The notes under the pieces are model-generated. The model made no database searches and was not told where the DNA came from. It saw only the letters and a program-made list of their open reading frames with translations. This document shows, piece after piece, positions 1-8,740 of a stretch of DNA of 64,000 bases (positions are counted from its first letter, which is position 1; each line of letters opens with the position of its first letter). The stretch comes from Pseudomaricurvus sp033283175 (GTDB lineage Bacteria; Pseudomonadota; Gammaproteobacteria; Pseudomonadales; Cellvibrionaceae): assembly GCA_033283175.1 (NCBI GenBank), contig JAWMQM010000001.1, positions 682,001 to 746,000 on the forward strand, read 5' to 3'. The position numbers and the translations under genes were made by a program.

Positions 1-240
1 GCTGCCAGCCAGAACCAGTCGCTGCGTGACTGCGTGGAGCAGGCGATGAGCAACTACTTCAAGCACCTGGACGGCCAGTCTGTCAGTGCCGTCTACGACC
101 TGGTCATGGCGGAAGTGGAAGCACCGATGCTGGAAGTGGTCATGAAGTACACCCGTCACAACCAGACCAAGGCAGCACAGGTACTGGGTCTCAACCGTGG
201 TACCCTGCGCAAGAAACTGAAGCAGTACGGCCTGCTGTAA
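1..240 (+). CDS. fis: DNA-binding protein Fis, 5' truncated by window edge
   Basis: The reading frame is open from base 1 and the true start lies outside the window; the GTG at 34 and the ATG at 46 are internal codons. The visible 79 residues contain the Fis core and end in the C-terminal helix-turn-helix, with NQTKAAQVLGLNRGTLRKKL as the recognition region. Fis is a homodimeric nucleoid protein that bends DNA and activates growth-rate-dependent promoters. It lies just upstream of purH, the usual order in Pseudomonas relatives. Identification is firm; only the start is missing. Confidence 0.95.
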   Translation, partial: AASQNQSLRDCVEQAMSNYFKHLDGQSVSAVYDLVMAEVEAPMLEVVMKYTRHNQTKAAQVLGLNRGTLRKKLKQYGLL

Positions 241-263
241 GACAGCAACACGCCATTTTGCGG

Positions 264-295
264 GAAGGGTGAGCATGTCTCGCCCTTCTTCGTTT
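264..295 (+). terminator. Rho-independent terminator after fis
   Basis: A 10-bp stem (264-273 with 279-288, one G-T pair) closes a 5-base loop and is followed by a short, interrupted T-run. It would separate fis from purH transcription. The weak T-run lowers confidence. Confidence 0.6.
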
Positions 296-420
296 AAAAC
301 ACAAGCGTAAAGCAGTAACGAATTCCCAAAGAGGTCTGATGTTCGATAAGGGCCGCTCGCTGAGCCACACTTATTCAACATCCGCCTTCGACTCTGTAAC
401 TTTCGACAACGGAAGCACCC

Positions 421-1995
421 ATGACTCAACTTGTTAAGGTTCAGCGCGCTCTCATCAGTGTCTCTGACAAAACCGGCATCGTGGAATTTGCCCAGGCCCT
501 GAATGGCTTCGGCGTGGAAATTCTCTCCACTGGCGGCACCTACCGCCTGCTCAAGGACAATGGCGTCCCGGCAGTGGAAGTGTCCGACTACACCGGATTC
601 CCGGAAATGATGGACGGCCGCGTCAAAACCCTGCACCCAAAAGTGCACGGCGGCATCCTCGGCCGTCGCGGCACCGATGACGCCGTCATGGGCGAGCACG
701 GTATCAAGCCCATCGACATGGTTGTGGTCAACCTCTACCCCTTCAAGGCCACCGTTGCCGACCCCAACTGTGACCTGCCCACCGCCATCGAAAACATCGA
801 CATCGGCGGCCCGACCATGGTGCGTTCCGCCGCCAAGAACCACAAAGATGTGGCCATTGTGGTGAACGCCAGCAGTTACGACACCGTTCTTGAAGAGATG
901 AACGCCAACAGCGGCGCCCTCTGCTACGAGACCCGCTACGACCTGATGGTGCAGGCGTTTGAACACACCGCCCAGTACGACGGCATGATCGCCAACCACT
1001 TCGGCGCCCGCAACACCGCCAACGTGGCCCGTGCCTTCCCCAACACCTACAGCGTGCAGTACGAGCTGGCGCAGGAGATGCGCTACGGCGAGAACCCGCA
1101 CCAGCAAGCGGCCTTCTATGTCGAAGCCGACGCACCGGAGGCCTCGGTTGCCACTGCCACCCAGATCCAGGGCAAGGAGCTGTCGTTCAACAACGTGGCC
1201 GACACCGACGCCGCGCTGGAAACCGTCAAGCTGTTCGACGAACCGGCCTGTGTTATCGTCAAGCACGCCAACCCCTGTGGGGTGGCCGTAGCCGCCGACA
1301 TCAAGACCGCCTACGAGCTGGCGTTTGCCACCGATCCTGAATCCGCTTTCGGCGGCATCATCGCCTTCAACCGCGAGCTGGACGCCGAGACCGCACAGCT
1401 GATCGTCGACAAGCAGTTCTCCGAAGTGATCATTGCGCCGAAAGTTTCCGCGGCGGCGGCCGAAGCCGTTTCCGCCAAGAAAAACGTGCGCCTGCTGGAG
1501 TGTGGCGAATGGGGCGCCGAACGCCCCACCGCATTCGACTACAAGCGCGTTAACGGCGGCCTGCTGATCCAGGAAAAAGACAACGGCATGGTCAACAAGG
1601 CCGACCTGAAAGTGGTCACCAAAGTACAGCCAACCGATGCCCAAATGGACGAACTGCTGTTTGCCTGGAAGGTGGCCAAGATGGTCAAGTCCAACGCCAT
1701 CATCTACGCCAAAGACGGCCGTACCATCGGTGTGGGCGCCGGCCAGATGAGCCGCGTGAACTCCGCCCGCATTGCCGCCATCAAGGCCGAGCACGCCGGT
1801 CTGGAAGTGAAAGGCGCGGTGATGGCCTCCGACGCGTTCTTCCCCTTCCGCGACGGTATCGACAACGCCGCCAAGGTGGGCATCAGTGCCGTCATCCAGC
1901 CAGGCGGTTCCATGCGCGACGACGAGGTGATCGCTGCCGCGGATGAGCACGGTATGGCGATGGTGTTTACCGGAATGCGTCACTTCCGTCACTGA
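421..1995 (+). CDS. purH: Bifunctional AICAR formyltransferase / IMP cyclohydrolase
   Basis: PurH catalyses the last two steps of IMP synthesis in the cytoplasm. The 524-residue length is typical. The N-terminal third is the cyclohydrolase (MGS-like) domain, with LISVSDKTGI near residue 11 and STGGTYRLLKDNGV following. The C-terminal part is the transformylase domain, including RYGENPHQQAA and KHANPCGVA. The ATG at 421 follows a GGAAG-type ribosome site. purD lies 122 bases downstream beyond a terminator, so the two are adjacent but probably not a simple co-transcript. Confidence 0.98.
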   Translation: MTQLVKVQRALISVSDKTGIVEFAQALNGFGVEILSTGGTYRLLKDNGVPAVEVSDYTGFPEMMDGRVKTLHPKVHGGILGRRGTDDAVMGEHGIKPIDMVVVNLYPFKATVADPNCDLPTAIENIDIGGPTMVRSAAKNHKDVAIVVNASSYDTVLEEMNANSGALCYETRYDLMVQAFEHTAQYDGMIANHFGARNTANVARAFPNTYSVQYELAQEMRYGENPHQQAAFYVEADAPEASVATATQIQGKELSFNNVADTDAALETVKLFDEPACVIVKHANPCGVAVAADIKTAYELAFATDPESAFGGIIAFNRELDAETAQLIVDKQFSEVIIAPKVSAAAAEAVSAKKNVRLLECGEWGAERPTAFDYKRVNGGLLIQEKDNGMVNKADLKVVTKVQPTDAQMDELLFAWKVAKMVKSNAIIYAKDGRTIGVGAGQMSRVNSARIAAIKAEHAGLEVKGAVMASDAFFPFRDGIDNAAKVGISAVIQPGGSMRDDEVIAAADEHGMAMVFTGMRHFRH

Positions 1996-2004
1996 GTTTG
2001 CTCA

Positions 2005-2030
2005 GGGGGCAGCAAGTGCCCCCTTTTGTT
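2005..2030 (+). terminator. Rho-independent terminator after purH
   Basis: A perfect 7-bp G/C stem (2005-2011 with 2017-2023), a 5-base loop and a TTTTGTTTG tract, 9 bases after the purH stop. Confidence 0.85.
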
Positions 2031-2117
2031 TGTTTTCCGGTTTTGTTGTTGCGCTGTTAACGGGCGCAATGAAAACCGGCAAGTAACTGCACATCCCAGC
2101 GTACAAGGGAAAACACT

Positions 2118-3404
2118 ATGAACGTATTAGTCATCGGTAATGGCGGTCGCGAACACGCACTGGCCTGGAAAGCCGCCCAGAACCCGGCGGTGGAAACCGT
2201 ATTTGTCGCCCCCGGTAATGCCGGCACCGCCACCGAGCCCGGCCTGCAGAACGTCGCCATCGACGTCATGGACTTCGCCAAGCTGGCGGAGTTTGCCCGC
2301 GCCAACGACTGCGGCCTCACCATTGTCGGCCCCGAGGCCCCACTGGTGGGTGGCGTGGTGAACTACTTTACCGAGCAGGGCCTGCGCTGCTTCGGCCCCT
2401 CCAAAGGCGCCGCGCAACTGGAGGGCTCCAAGGCCTTTACCAAGGACTTCCTCGCCCGCCACAACATCCCCACGGCCGAGTACCAGAACTTCACCGAAGT
2501 GGAACCGGCACTGGCTTACCTGCGCGAAAAAGGCGCCCCCATTGTGGTGAAAGCGGACGGTCTGGCCGCGGGCAAGGGCGTGATTGTGGCTGAAACCCTG
2601 CAGCAGGCCGAAGAGGCTGTGACCGACATGCTCTCCGGCAACGCCTTCGGCGACGCCGGCTGTCGCGTGGTGATCGAGGAGTTCCTCGATGGCGAAGAGG
2701 CCAGCTTCATCGTGGTGGTAGATGGCAAGAATGTGGTGGCCATGGCCACCAGCCAGGACCACAAGCGCGTTGGTGATCAGGACAGCGGCCCCAACACGGG
2801 CGGCATGGGTGCCTACTCCCCGGCTCCTGTGGTTACCGCAGAGATCCACCAGCGTGTGATGGATGAGGTGATCTACCCCACCGTCAACGGCATGGCGGCA
2901 GAAGGTAATGACTACACCGGCTTTCTTTACGCCGGCCTGATGATCATGGCCGACGGCACCCCGAAAGTGATCGAGTACAACTGCCGCTTCGGAGATCCGG
3001 AGACACAGCCCATTATGCTGCGCCTGCAGTCCGACCTGGTGGATCTCTGCAACGCCGCCATCGACGGCAAGCTGGCTGACAAAACCACCGAGTGGGATCC
3101 ACGCTGCGCCGTGGGCGTGGTGCTGGCAGCCGGCGGCTACCCGGGTGACTACCGCAAGGGCGATGTTATCTCCGGCATCCCCGCGGAAAGCGAAGGCAAG
3201 AAAGTATTCCACGCCGGCACCCGGCTGGTGGACGGCGAAGTGGTTACCAATGGCGGCCGCGTACTCTGCGCCACGGCCCTGGGTACCAGCGTTACCGAAG
3301 CCCAACAGAAAGCCTACGAACTGGTACAACAGATCCAGTGGGCTGACGTCTACTTCCGCACCGATATCGGCTACCGCGCCATCGCCCGCGAACAGCAAGA
3401 CTGA
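2118..3404 (+). CDS. purD: Phosphoribosylamine-glycine ligase (GAR synthetase)
   Basis: An ATP-grasp ligase that joins glycine to phosphoribosylamine in purine synthesis. The 428 residues match the family length. Visible marks are the N-terminal VLVIGNGGREHALAW, the ATP-grasp segment VVKADGLAAGKGV and the metal/nucleotide-binding stretch YNCRFGDPETQ. The start MNVLVIGNGG is at the family position. The gene is followed by a strong terminator, so the sensor gene downstream has its own promoter. Confidence 0.98.
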   Translation: MNVLVIGNGGREHALAWKAAQNPAVETVFVAPGNAGTATEPGLQNVAIDVMDFAKLAEFARANDCGLTIVGPEAPLVGGVVNYFTEQGLRCFGPSKGAAQLEGSKAFTKDFLARHNIPTAEYQNFTEVEPALAYLREKGAPIVVKADGLAAGKGVIVAETLQQAEEAVTDMLSGNAFGDAGCRVVIEEFLDGEEASFIVVVDGKNVVAMATSQDHKRVGDQDSGPNTGGMGAYSPAPVVTAEIHQRVMDEVIYPTVNGMAAEGNDYTGFLYAGLMIMADGTPKVIEYNCRFGDPETQPIMLRLQSDLVDLCNAAIDGKLADKTTEWDPRCAVGVVLAAGGYPGDYRKGDVISGIPAESEGKKVFHAGTRLVDGEVVTNGGRVLCATALGTSVTEAQQKAYELVQQIQWADVYFRTDIGYRAIAREQQD

Positions 3405-3419
3405 TACCCCTCTCCAATT

Positions 3420-3454
3420 GCTGCCCGGGGATTACACCGGGCAGCAGCTTTCTT
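3420..3454 (+). terminator. Rho-independent terminator after purD
   Basis: A perfect 9-bp stem (3420-3428 with 3437-3445), an 8-base loop and a T-rich tail (CTTTCTT), 15 bases after purD. Confidence 0.75.
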
Positions 3455-3558
3455 ATTGCAAAACCATCTAAAAACCCGGTTCACAGCCCCGGGCTGGCAA
3501 GCTAGCATCCGCCTCTGGATTCGACCCCCTCCCTATAACAATAACCGAGACGGTCGCT

Positions 3559-5526
3559 ATGCCCCCAAAGCCCCTGCGCTACGCCGGTGCAAGCCGCCTG
3601 CTACTCACACTGCTGACGCTCACTGTCGCACCCGGCGCCTGCGCTGCCGACACCATGCAGTACCTGTTCGACAACACGGTCAACACCGTCACCGACACTT
3701 CCACCGCGGCACTGCTTGGCGCACTGGTGATGCTGGTGGTCATCAATCTGGCCCAGGCCTGGTCCCAGAAGGAGAAGCTCAACCTGTGGCTGGCGCTGCA
3801 GATTGCCAGCATCAGCCTGTTGATCGGTGCCAGCTGGGTGGAATCTCACGGCCAGCTCAACCTGGCACCGCGCTGGCTTAATCCCCACACCTTTATGCTG
3901 CTGGCTATCGCCGCCCAGTTCTGTCTGGTACTGCGCTGGCCGGTGGAGGTGCCGCCTGCCAACCGATATCGGCAACTGTTTGTCGGCGCCCAGCTGCTTT
4001 TGCTGGTTAGCCTGGCCCTGCTGCCGGGGCAACGGCAGGACACTCACCTGTTCGACAGCCACTGGCTGTTCTTTGGCAGCATGACGCTGTCATCGATCTA
4101 CCTGTTACAGCTGGGAGTACTGGGTGCCCCCCTCGCCACCCAGACCGGAAGGCTTAAGCTGGCACTGATCACGGTCGCCGGCGTCTGCTACTGGTGGTTC
4201 CCCGAAGCAGAGACCCCACAACCCCTGGCTGCGTACTGGCTGAGCCTGGTGCTGGCCATCGCCGACGCCACCTTCTGTACCTATGCCGTCATCCGCATCT
4301 CCATCAATTCGGCCCAGCGGCGCCTGCAGCAGCACTACCAACGCGCCCTGCACGCGCGCCTGCGCCGGCAGTACACCAACACCCTCAAGCAGGCTGAGCG
4401 TGAGCTGCGGGCTCCACTGAGCGGCATGGTGGGCACCGCCGAACTGCTGCTGGAGAGTCCGCTCAGCCGCTCCCAGATGGAGCAGGTCAACACCCTGCGG
4501 CGCGCCGGTGAAGGGCTGCTGAAATGGCTCAACCGCATTCACGACTGGCGCTCGCTGGAGAAGGGCAGCCTGTCACTGAACGTGGTGCCCTTCGATTTCG
4601 ACCACCTGCTCAATACCCTCTGCGAAGACGCCCGACTGCGCGCCGAAGAGCGCAAGATCCGCTTTATCTACCACCACAACCCCAAGACCCCGACCCTCAC
4701 CAAGGGCGACCCCGAGCGACTGAAACAGATCCTCGGTACTGTTCTGGACGTGGTGTTGTGGTTCAGCCAGCGGGGCGAGATTGAACTGCAGCTGGTTCGC
4801 GCTGAGGGACGGCACCAATGGCTGCTGCAGATCCGCGACAGCAACAGCACCCTGGACGAGGCCGAAATCCGGCTGCTGCAGGAGCACTACGACGAACGCG
4901 ACGCCGCCGACAGCGACACCCTGCACCGCAACTGGCGTATGGCCTGTGCGCTGGCGCGATTGCTGGAGGGCGACATCACCATCACCCCGGAGGCAGGGCA
5001 CAGGGTACTGTACGAATGCCAGTTGGTATTGCCGCGCTACTCCCTGCTGCAACACCATGAGCACCACTACGATCGCCTGTTAAAGAACAAGCGCCTGCTG
5101 GTGGTGGATGGCAACCGCTCCAGTCGCCTGCTGCTGGCCCAGCGCGCCGGCAACTGGGGCATGCAGGTGTCGGCTGCGCCCAGCGCGGAGGAGGCCCTCA
5201 ACCTGCTGGCCCAAACCACCCGTGAAGGAGGGAGCTTCGACGCGGTGGTGCTGGATTTCGACCTGCCCGCCATGAACGGCCTGCAGCTGGCGGAACAACT
5301 GCAGCGGGCCGGGTCGCCGGTTATCGTCATGCTCACCGGCGTCAACGACGGCCCCGGTGAGCAGCGCGCCCGCCAGGCCGGGATCAGTCGCCAGCTGCAC
5401 AAGCCCATCAGCGAGAAGAGCCTCAAGATCTGCCTCGCGGAGGAGCTGACCTTGCGCCAGGCCATGTCCAGACAGGTACCGGAAGCGGACAGCGGCAGCA
5501 TTGTTGCCGGCAACGCCGCACTGTAG
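3559..5526 (+). CDS. RetS-position hybrid sensor with a degenerate histidine-kinase core
   Basis: 655 residues: a signal peptide (about 7-30), seven hydrophobic segments (about 50-245), a coiled region, a histidine-kinase-like core (about 270-500) and one receiver domain (about 510-630). It occupies the place of retS after fis-purH-purD, but there is no room for RetS's periplasmic sensor domain. The H-box reads RELRAPLSGMVG, with Arg281 where the phospho-accepting His should be. The N-box (GDPERLKQIL, from 383) lacks both Asn, and the glycine-rich G boxes are absent. The receiver keeps Asp566, a Thr and Lys615, although the usual N-terminal Asp pair reads DG. Such a protein cannot autophosphorylate. 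Action by binding another kinase (as RetS binds GacS) or by receiving phosphate is inference. Confidence 0.8.
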   Translation: MPPKPLRYAGASRLLLTLLTLTVAPGACAADTMQYLFDNTVNTVTDTSTAALLGALVMLVVINLAQAWSQKEKLNLWLALQIASISLLIGASWVESHGQLNLAPRWLNPHTFMLLAIAAQFCLVLRWPVEVPPANRYRQLFVGAQLLLLVSLALLPGQRQDTHLFDSHWLFFGSMTLSSIYLLQLGVLGAPLATQTGRLKLALITVAGVCYWWFPEAETPQPLAAYWLSLVLAIADATFCTYAVIRISINSAQRRLQQHYQRALHARLRRQYTNTLKQAERELRAPLSGMVGTAELLLESPLSRSQMEQVNTLRRAGEGLLKWLNRIHDWRSLEKGSLSLNVVPFDFDHLLNTLCEDARLRAEERKIRFIYHHNPKTPTLTKGDPERLKQILGTVLDVVLWFSQRGEIELQLVRAEGRHQWLLQIRDSNSTLDEAEIRLLQEHYDERDAADSDTLHRNWRMACALARLLEGDITITPEAGHRVLYECQLVLPRYSLLQHHEHHYDRLLKNKRLLVVDGNRSSRLLLAQRAGNWGMQVSAAPSAEEALNLLAQTTREGGSFDAVVLDFDLPAMNGLQLAEQLQRAGSPVIVMLTGVNDGPGEQRARQAGISRQLHKPISEKSLKICLAEELTLRQAMSRQVPEADSGSIVAGNAAL

Positions 5527-5635
5527 CTGAGGCTGGAGCCACTCGTGGCAGGGAGGTCAATTTGCGTTCTGTCAATTTCAGAGGCCGGCCAAGTTGGTTA
5601 CAATGGCCTCACATGTACCCCGCAGGTTGAAGCCC

Positions 5636-6280
5636 ATGTCCCAGCGCCAACTCTCCGTCCTCGACGAACTGCTCTCGCAAGCCGACAAGGCCTTGCGCAC
5701 CCTGGCGCCGGGCAAGGTGAGTCACACCCGCCCCTCGCCCGCAACGGCCCACGCCGAAGCCGAACTGAGCACGGCCGAGCGCCGTCATGCTGCCGGCCTG
5801 ATGCGGGTTAATCACTCCGGCGAAGTCTGCGCCCAGGCGCTCTATCAGGGGCAGGCCCTCACCGCCAAGCTGCCAGCCGTGCGCCGGGAGATGGAACTGG
5901 CGGCCGACGAAGAGGTGGATCACCTGGCCTGGTGCCAGGAACGAATTCACAGCCTCGGCAGCCACACCTCGGTACTGAACCCCCTGTGGTACAGCCTCTC
6001 ATTTGGTATTGGTGCTACCGCGGGCCTGCTGTCAGACCGTATCAGCCTGGGCTTTGTCGCCGCCACGGAAGATCAGGTGTGTCGCCACCTGCAGAGCCAT
6101 CTGCAGGCGCTGCCCGCCGACGACCAGAAGAGCCGGGCGGTGGTTGAAGTGATGTTGGACGATGAGGCCCGTCACGCCCACACCGCGCTGCAGGCAGGCG
6201 GAGTGCGCTTTCCGAAACCGGTAAAAGGGTTGATGAGCCTGGTCTCCAAAGCCATGACCAAGACCAGCTACCGCGTCTGA
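5636..6280 (+). CDS. coq7: 2-polyprenyl-3-methyl-6-methoxy-1,4-benzoquinol hydroxylase (COQ7 family)
   Basis: A membrane-associated di-iron monooxygenase for a late ubiquinone ring hydroxylation. The frame extends upstream, but the ATG at 5636 (MSQRQLSVLDELL) gives 214 residues, the family's normal size. Di-iron ligands are seen in RVNHSGEVCAQALY, the EEVDHL helix, ATEDQVCRHL and LDDEARHA. It is followed by the OsmC gene and crp, the order found in Pseudomonas relatives. Confidence 0.95.
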   Translation: MSQRQLSVLDELLSQADKALRTLAPGKVSHTRPSPATAHAEAELSTAERRHAAGLMRVNHSGEVCAQALYQGQALTAKLPAVRREMELAADEEVDHLAWCQERIHSLGSHTSVLNPLWYSLSFGIGATAGLLSDRISLGFVAATEDQVCRHLQSHLQALPADDQKSRAVVEVMLDDEARHAHTALQAGGVRFPKPVKGLMSLVSKAMTKTSYRV

Positions 6281-6345
6281 CCTCAAGCCACGACCTCAGG
6301 CCGCGGGGCAGAGGCTGCCGGGCGGCCGCCTCCGACAGGAGTCAC

Positions 6346-6771
6346 TCAGAGCTCCGCCTCGACAATCTCATAACCGTGCGTCACGGCCACGCCAGCCGCC
6401 TCCATCATAATGGTGGCGGAACAGTATTTGGTGGCTGACAGCTCCACAGCGCGCTTTACCTGTGCCTCCTTGAGGCCTACACCGGTCACGACGAACTTCA
6501 TATCGATGCGGGTAAACGGCGACGGCACACCCTCGGCACGCTCGGCTTCCAGCTCTACCCGGCAATCCAGCACTTTCTGGCGGGCCTTGGAGAGAATGCT
6601 CATGACGTCAAAAGAGGCGCAGCCTCCCATGCCCAGCAACAGCATCTCCATGGGACGCACACCCAGGTTGCGGCCGCCTTTATCCGGTGGGCCATCCATC
6701 ACTACCGCGTGACCGCTGCCGGACTCCCCCAGAAACATGGCGTTATCCACCCATTTAACCGTTGCCTTCAT
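6346..6771 (-). CDS. OsmC family protein (YhfA-like)
   Basis: A 141-residue OsmC-fold protein. GMGGCASFDVMSIL carries one reactive cysteine, and SATKYCSATIMMEAAG carries the second, the thiol pair used by OsmC/Ohr peroxidases. YhfA in enterics also lies beside crp, and the divergent arrangement is kept here. The ATG at 6771 follows a GAGGAAGAGG ribosome site. The substrate is unknown: an organic-hydroperoxide role is family knowledge, not shown here. Confidence 0.88.
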   Translation of the reverse strand: MKATVKWVDNAMFLGESGSGHAVVMDGPPDKGGRNLGVRPMEMLLLGMGGCASFDVMSILSKARQKVLDCRVELEAERAEGVPSPFTRIDMKFVVTGVGLKEAQVKRAVELSATKYCSATIMMEAAGVAVTHGYEIVEAEL

Positions 6772-7147
6772 ACCTCTTCCTCTATATTAGTAAGTGCCAG
6801 CCCCGACCTCATGTGCCGGTCGCACCGCAGTGCCGGGCCGGGGCAGGCCTCAAAATCGGGATGCGCAAGCCTACCACAAAGCCCTGCGGGAGCGCAGGGC
6901 CGACACTACCGGAGATCATTGTTTGACCAGATTTGCAAACCCCCTGTGGCGCTGGACAGATAACCGGTTCACAAAGAGAATGAACAGAGGTACGCAAGTC
7001 TGGCCTGTCGTTTGGATAACCGACATAATGCGTCGGCGTTATGTTAAGCCGTCAGAGCCATGAGGCCGACGGTTGGCAAGTAAAATAAAAGCGATTAGGG
7101 TATAAAACTTTGGGCCTGTGGCCCTGCACTTTACTGAGGATAATCCA
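6772..7147. other. Divergent intergenic region, OsmC gene / crp
   Basis: 376 bases without a convincing gene. It holds a perfect 8-bp hairpin with a GGAG loop (6881-6900) lacking a T-run, and an AT-rich stretch (7081-7108) just before crp containing TATAAA at 7101. No well-spaced -35 partner was found for it. Promoters for both genes must lie here. I see no clear CRP palindrome that would indicate autoregulation. Confidence 0.5.
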
Positions 7148-7783
7148 TTGGTTGCCGTTTCATTGACACCGCACATCAAGAACGTGGACGAATTTCTCAG
7201 CCACTGTCACCGCCGTCGCTACCCGGCCAAAAGCACACTGATCTACGCCGGCGACAAGAGTGACTCGCTTTATTACATCATCAAGGGCTCCGTCACGGTT
7301 CTGATTGAAGACGACGAAGGCCGTGAGATGATTGTCGCCTACCTGAATGACGGCGACTTTTTTGGGGAAATGGGGCTGTTTGAACAGCAGGACTCTCGCA
7401 GTGCCTGGGTTCGCGCCAAAACCGAATGCGAAGTGGCCGAGATCAGTTACAGCAAATTCCAGGAGCTGACGGAAGATCATCCCGAATTCCTCTTTGCCCT
7501 GGGCAAGCAGATGGCCAAGCGCCTGCGCAACACCACACGCAAGGTCGGTGACCTGGCGTTTCTGGATGTTACCGGTCGCGTCGCCCGCACCCTGCTGGAT
7601 CTCTGCAAAGAACCAGACGCCATGACCCACCCCGACGGCATGCAGATCAAGATCACCCGCCAGGAGATCGGCCGTATTGTTGGCTGTTCCCGGGAAATGG
7701 TGGGACGGGTACTGAAGACCCTGGAAGATCAGGGGCTGGTGTCGGTCAAGGGCAAGACCATGGTGGTGTTCGGCACCCGCTGA
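7148..7783 (+). CDS. vfr: cAMP receptor protein family regulator (CRP/Vfr)
   Basis: 211 residues: a cyclic-nucleotide-binding fold (about 20-130), a long dimer helix and a C-terminal helix-turn-helix with QEIGRIVGCSREMVGRVLK. The segment SAWVRAKTECEVAEISY and the C-terminus match Vfr closely. The start is a TTG at 7148: GAGGA sits seven bases upstream, and MVAVSLTPH then aligns with the start of Vfr. A GTG at 7118 is in frame but has no ribosome site. It probably binds TGTGA-type palindromes and controls carbon use and virulence-like functions. The TTG start suggests limited translation. Confidence 0.93.
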   Translation: MVAVSLTPHIKNVDEFLSHCHRRRYPAKSTLIYAGDKSDSLYYIIKGSVTVLIEDDEGREMIVAYLNDGDFFGEMGLFEQQDSRSAWVRAKTECEVAEISYSKFQELTEDHPEFLFALGKQMAKRLRNTTRKVGDLAFLDVTGRVARTLLDLCKEPDAMTHPDGMQIKITRQEIGRIVGCSREMVGRVLKTLEDQGLVSVKGKTMVVFGTR

Positions 7784-7852
7784 GGGCAGCCGACACACCG
7801 CCTGCAATCAGGGCAGTCTCTGTTGTGACTGCCCCGTCACCTTCAGGGGAGC

Positions 7853-8452
7853 ATGCCTGTGGCAGGTTCACGGAGTTACGGGGTTTTCGCTATCACCGCT
7901 CTCGGCGTAGCCGCGGTCATGCTGTTGGCGCTGTCACTGGCCAAACCGCAAGCCGTCGACCTGCACGGCATGCCGCTGCAGCGCACCGCCGCTGATTTCA
8001 CTGCCAGCGCTTACGACGGCACCCAGGTCACTCTGACCCAACTGCAGTACAAGCCCACCTACCTCTCGTTCGGCTATCGCCACTGCAGTGAAACCTGCCC
8101 CGCCCAACTGGCCACCCTAAAACAGCTCTACGGCCAACTGGGTGACCAGGTGAATTACGTCTGGATCAGCCTCGACCCGGCCAGTGACCGGGAGCTGCCG
8201 CCCCTGCGGGAGAAGCAGGATTTCCCCGCCCTGCTGGAGCTGTTCCCCGCCGACAACAGCGCCGCCGACGCCCTCGCCACCAGCTACCTGGCGTCCGTGA
8301 AACGTATCCCCGGGGCCGAAACCAACGGTATCGCCCACAGCAGCCATATCTACCTGATCGACACCCAGGGCAAACTGCGGGTGATCTACCAGGGCACCCA
8401 GGTCACTGCTGCCATGATGCAGCAGGATGCTTCACGCCTGAAACTGCTGTAA
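7853..8452 (+). CDS. SCO1/SenC family copper chaperone
   Basis: A 199-residue thioredoxin-fold protein with one N-terminal membrane anchor (about 12-30). The copper site is visible as CSETCP (the CxxxCP motif) after YLSFGYRH, with the third ligand His in HSSHIYLID. SCO proteins deliver copper to the CuA centre of cytochrome c oxidase or act as periplasmic thiol reductases. No oxidase genes lie nearby, so the partner cannot be named. Confidence 0.9.
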   Translation: MPVAGSRSYGVFAITALGVAAVMLLALSLAKPQAVDLHGMPLQRTAADFTASAYDGTQVTLTQLQYKPTYLSFGYRHCSETCPAQLATLKQLYGQLGDQVNYVWISLDPASDRELPPLREKQDFPALLELFPADNSAADALATSYLASVKRIPGAETNGIAHSSHIYLIDTQGKLRVIYQGTQVTAAMMQQDASRLKLL

Positions 8453-8512
8453 GCGCCCAGCCCTTTGTGACCGTGCAGCTGCCGCGGACGGCGCAACACC
8501 TTGGCCACAATC

Positions 8513-8651
8513 TCGCGCGGGGGACCGCGCTCCTACGCATTCGGCAATGCTCGGTACGGAACGCGCCCCCGGGTAATACGGTAACCCGGGGGCGGGAAGA
8601 TGGTCGCAGGTAATGCAGCACCCCGGTGTAGGAGCGCGGTCCCCCGCGCGA
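8513..8651. repeat. Inverted pair of GTAG-type REP elements (REPIN-like)
   Basis: Two perfect 24-base inverted copies, 8513-8536 and 8628-8651. In the orientation of the second copy each begins GTAGGA and contains a GC hairpin (GCGCGG, loop TCCC, CCGCGC). This is the layout of GTAG-class REP sequences mobilised by RAYT transposases. Between them lies another perfect 11-bp inverted repeat (8564-8574 with 8584-8594). No transposase is in the window. Confidence 0.75.
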
Positions 8652-8682
8652 TCTTTTGGGGTGTACCACCATCCCCAACGAT

Positions 8683-8714
8683 AAAAAAAAACGGAGCCCA
8701 AGGCTCCGTTTTTT
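8683..8714. terminator. Bidirectional terminator between the SCO gene and trpC
   Basis: An 8-bp stem (8691-8698 with 8702-8709) with a 3-base loop is flanked by an A-run on the left and a T-run on the right. It can therefore stop transcription from both the SCO gene (+) and the trp genes (-). Confidence 0.85.
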
Positions 8715-8740
8715 ATCTGCCCAGACCAGCTATACAATGA

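Noticed and set aside
2127..3398. Long open frame (423 codons) on the minus strand across purD
   Set aside because: It mirrors the codon pattern of purD; GC-rich genes often lack stops in the antisense frame. No family motif is visible.
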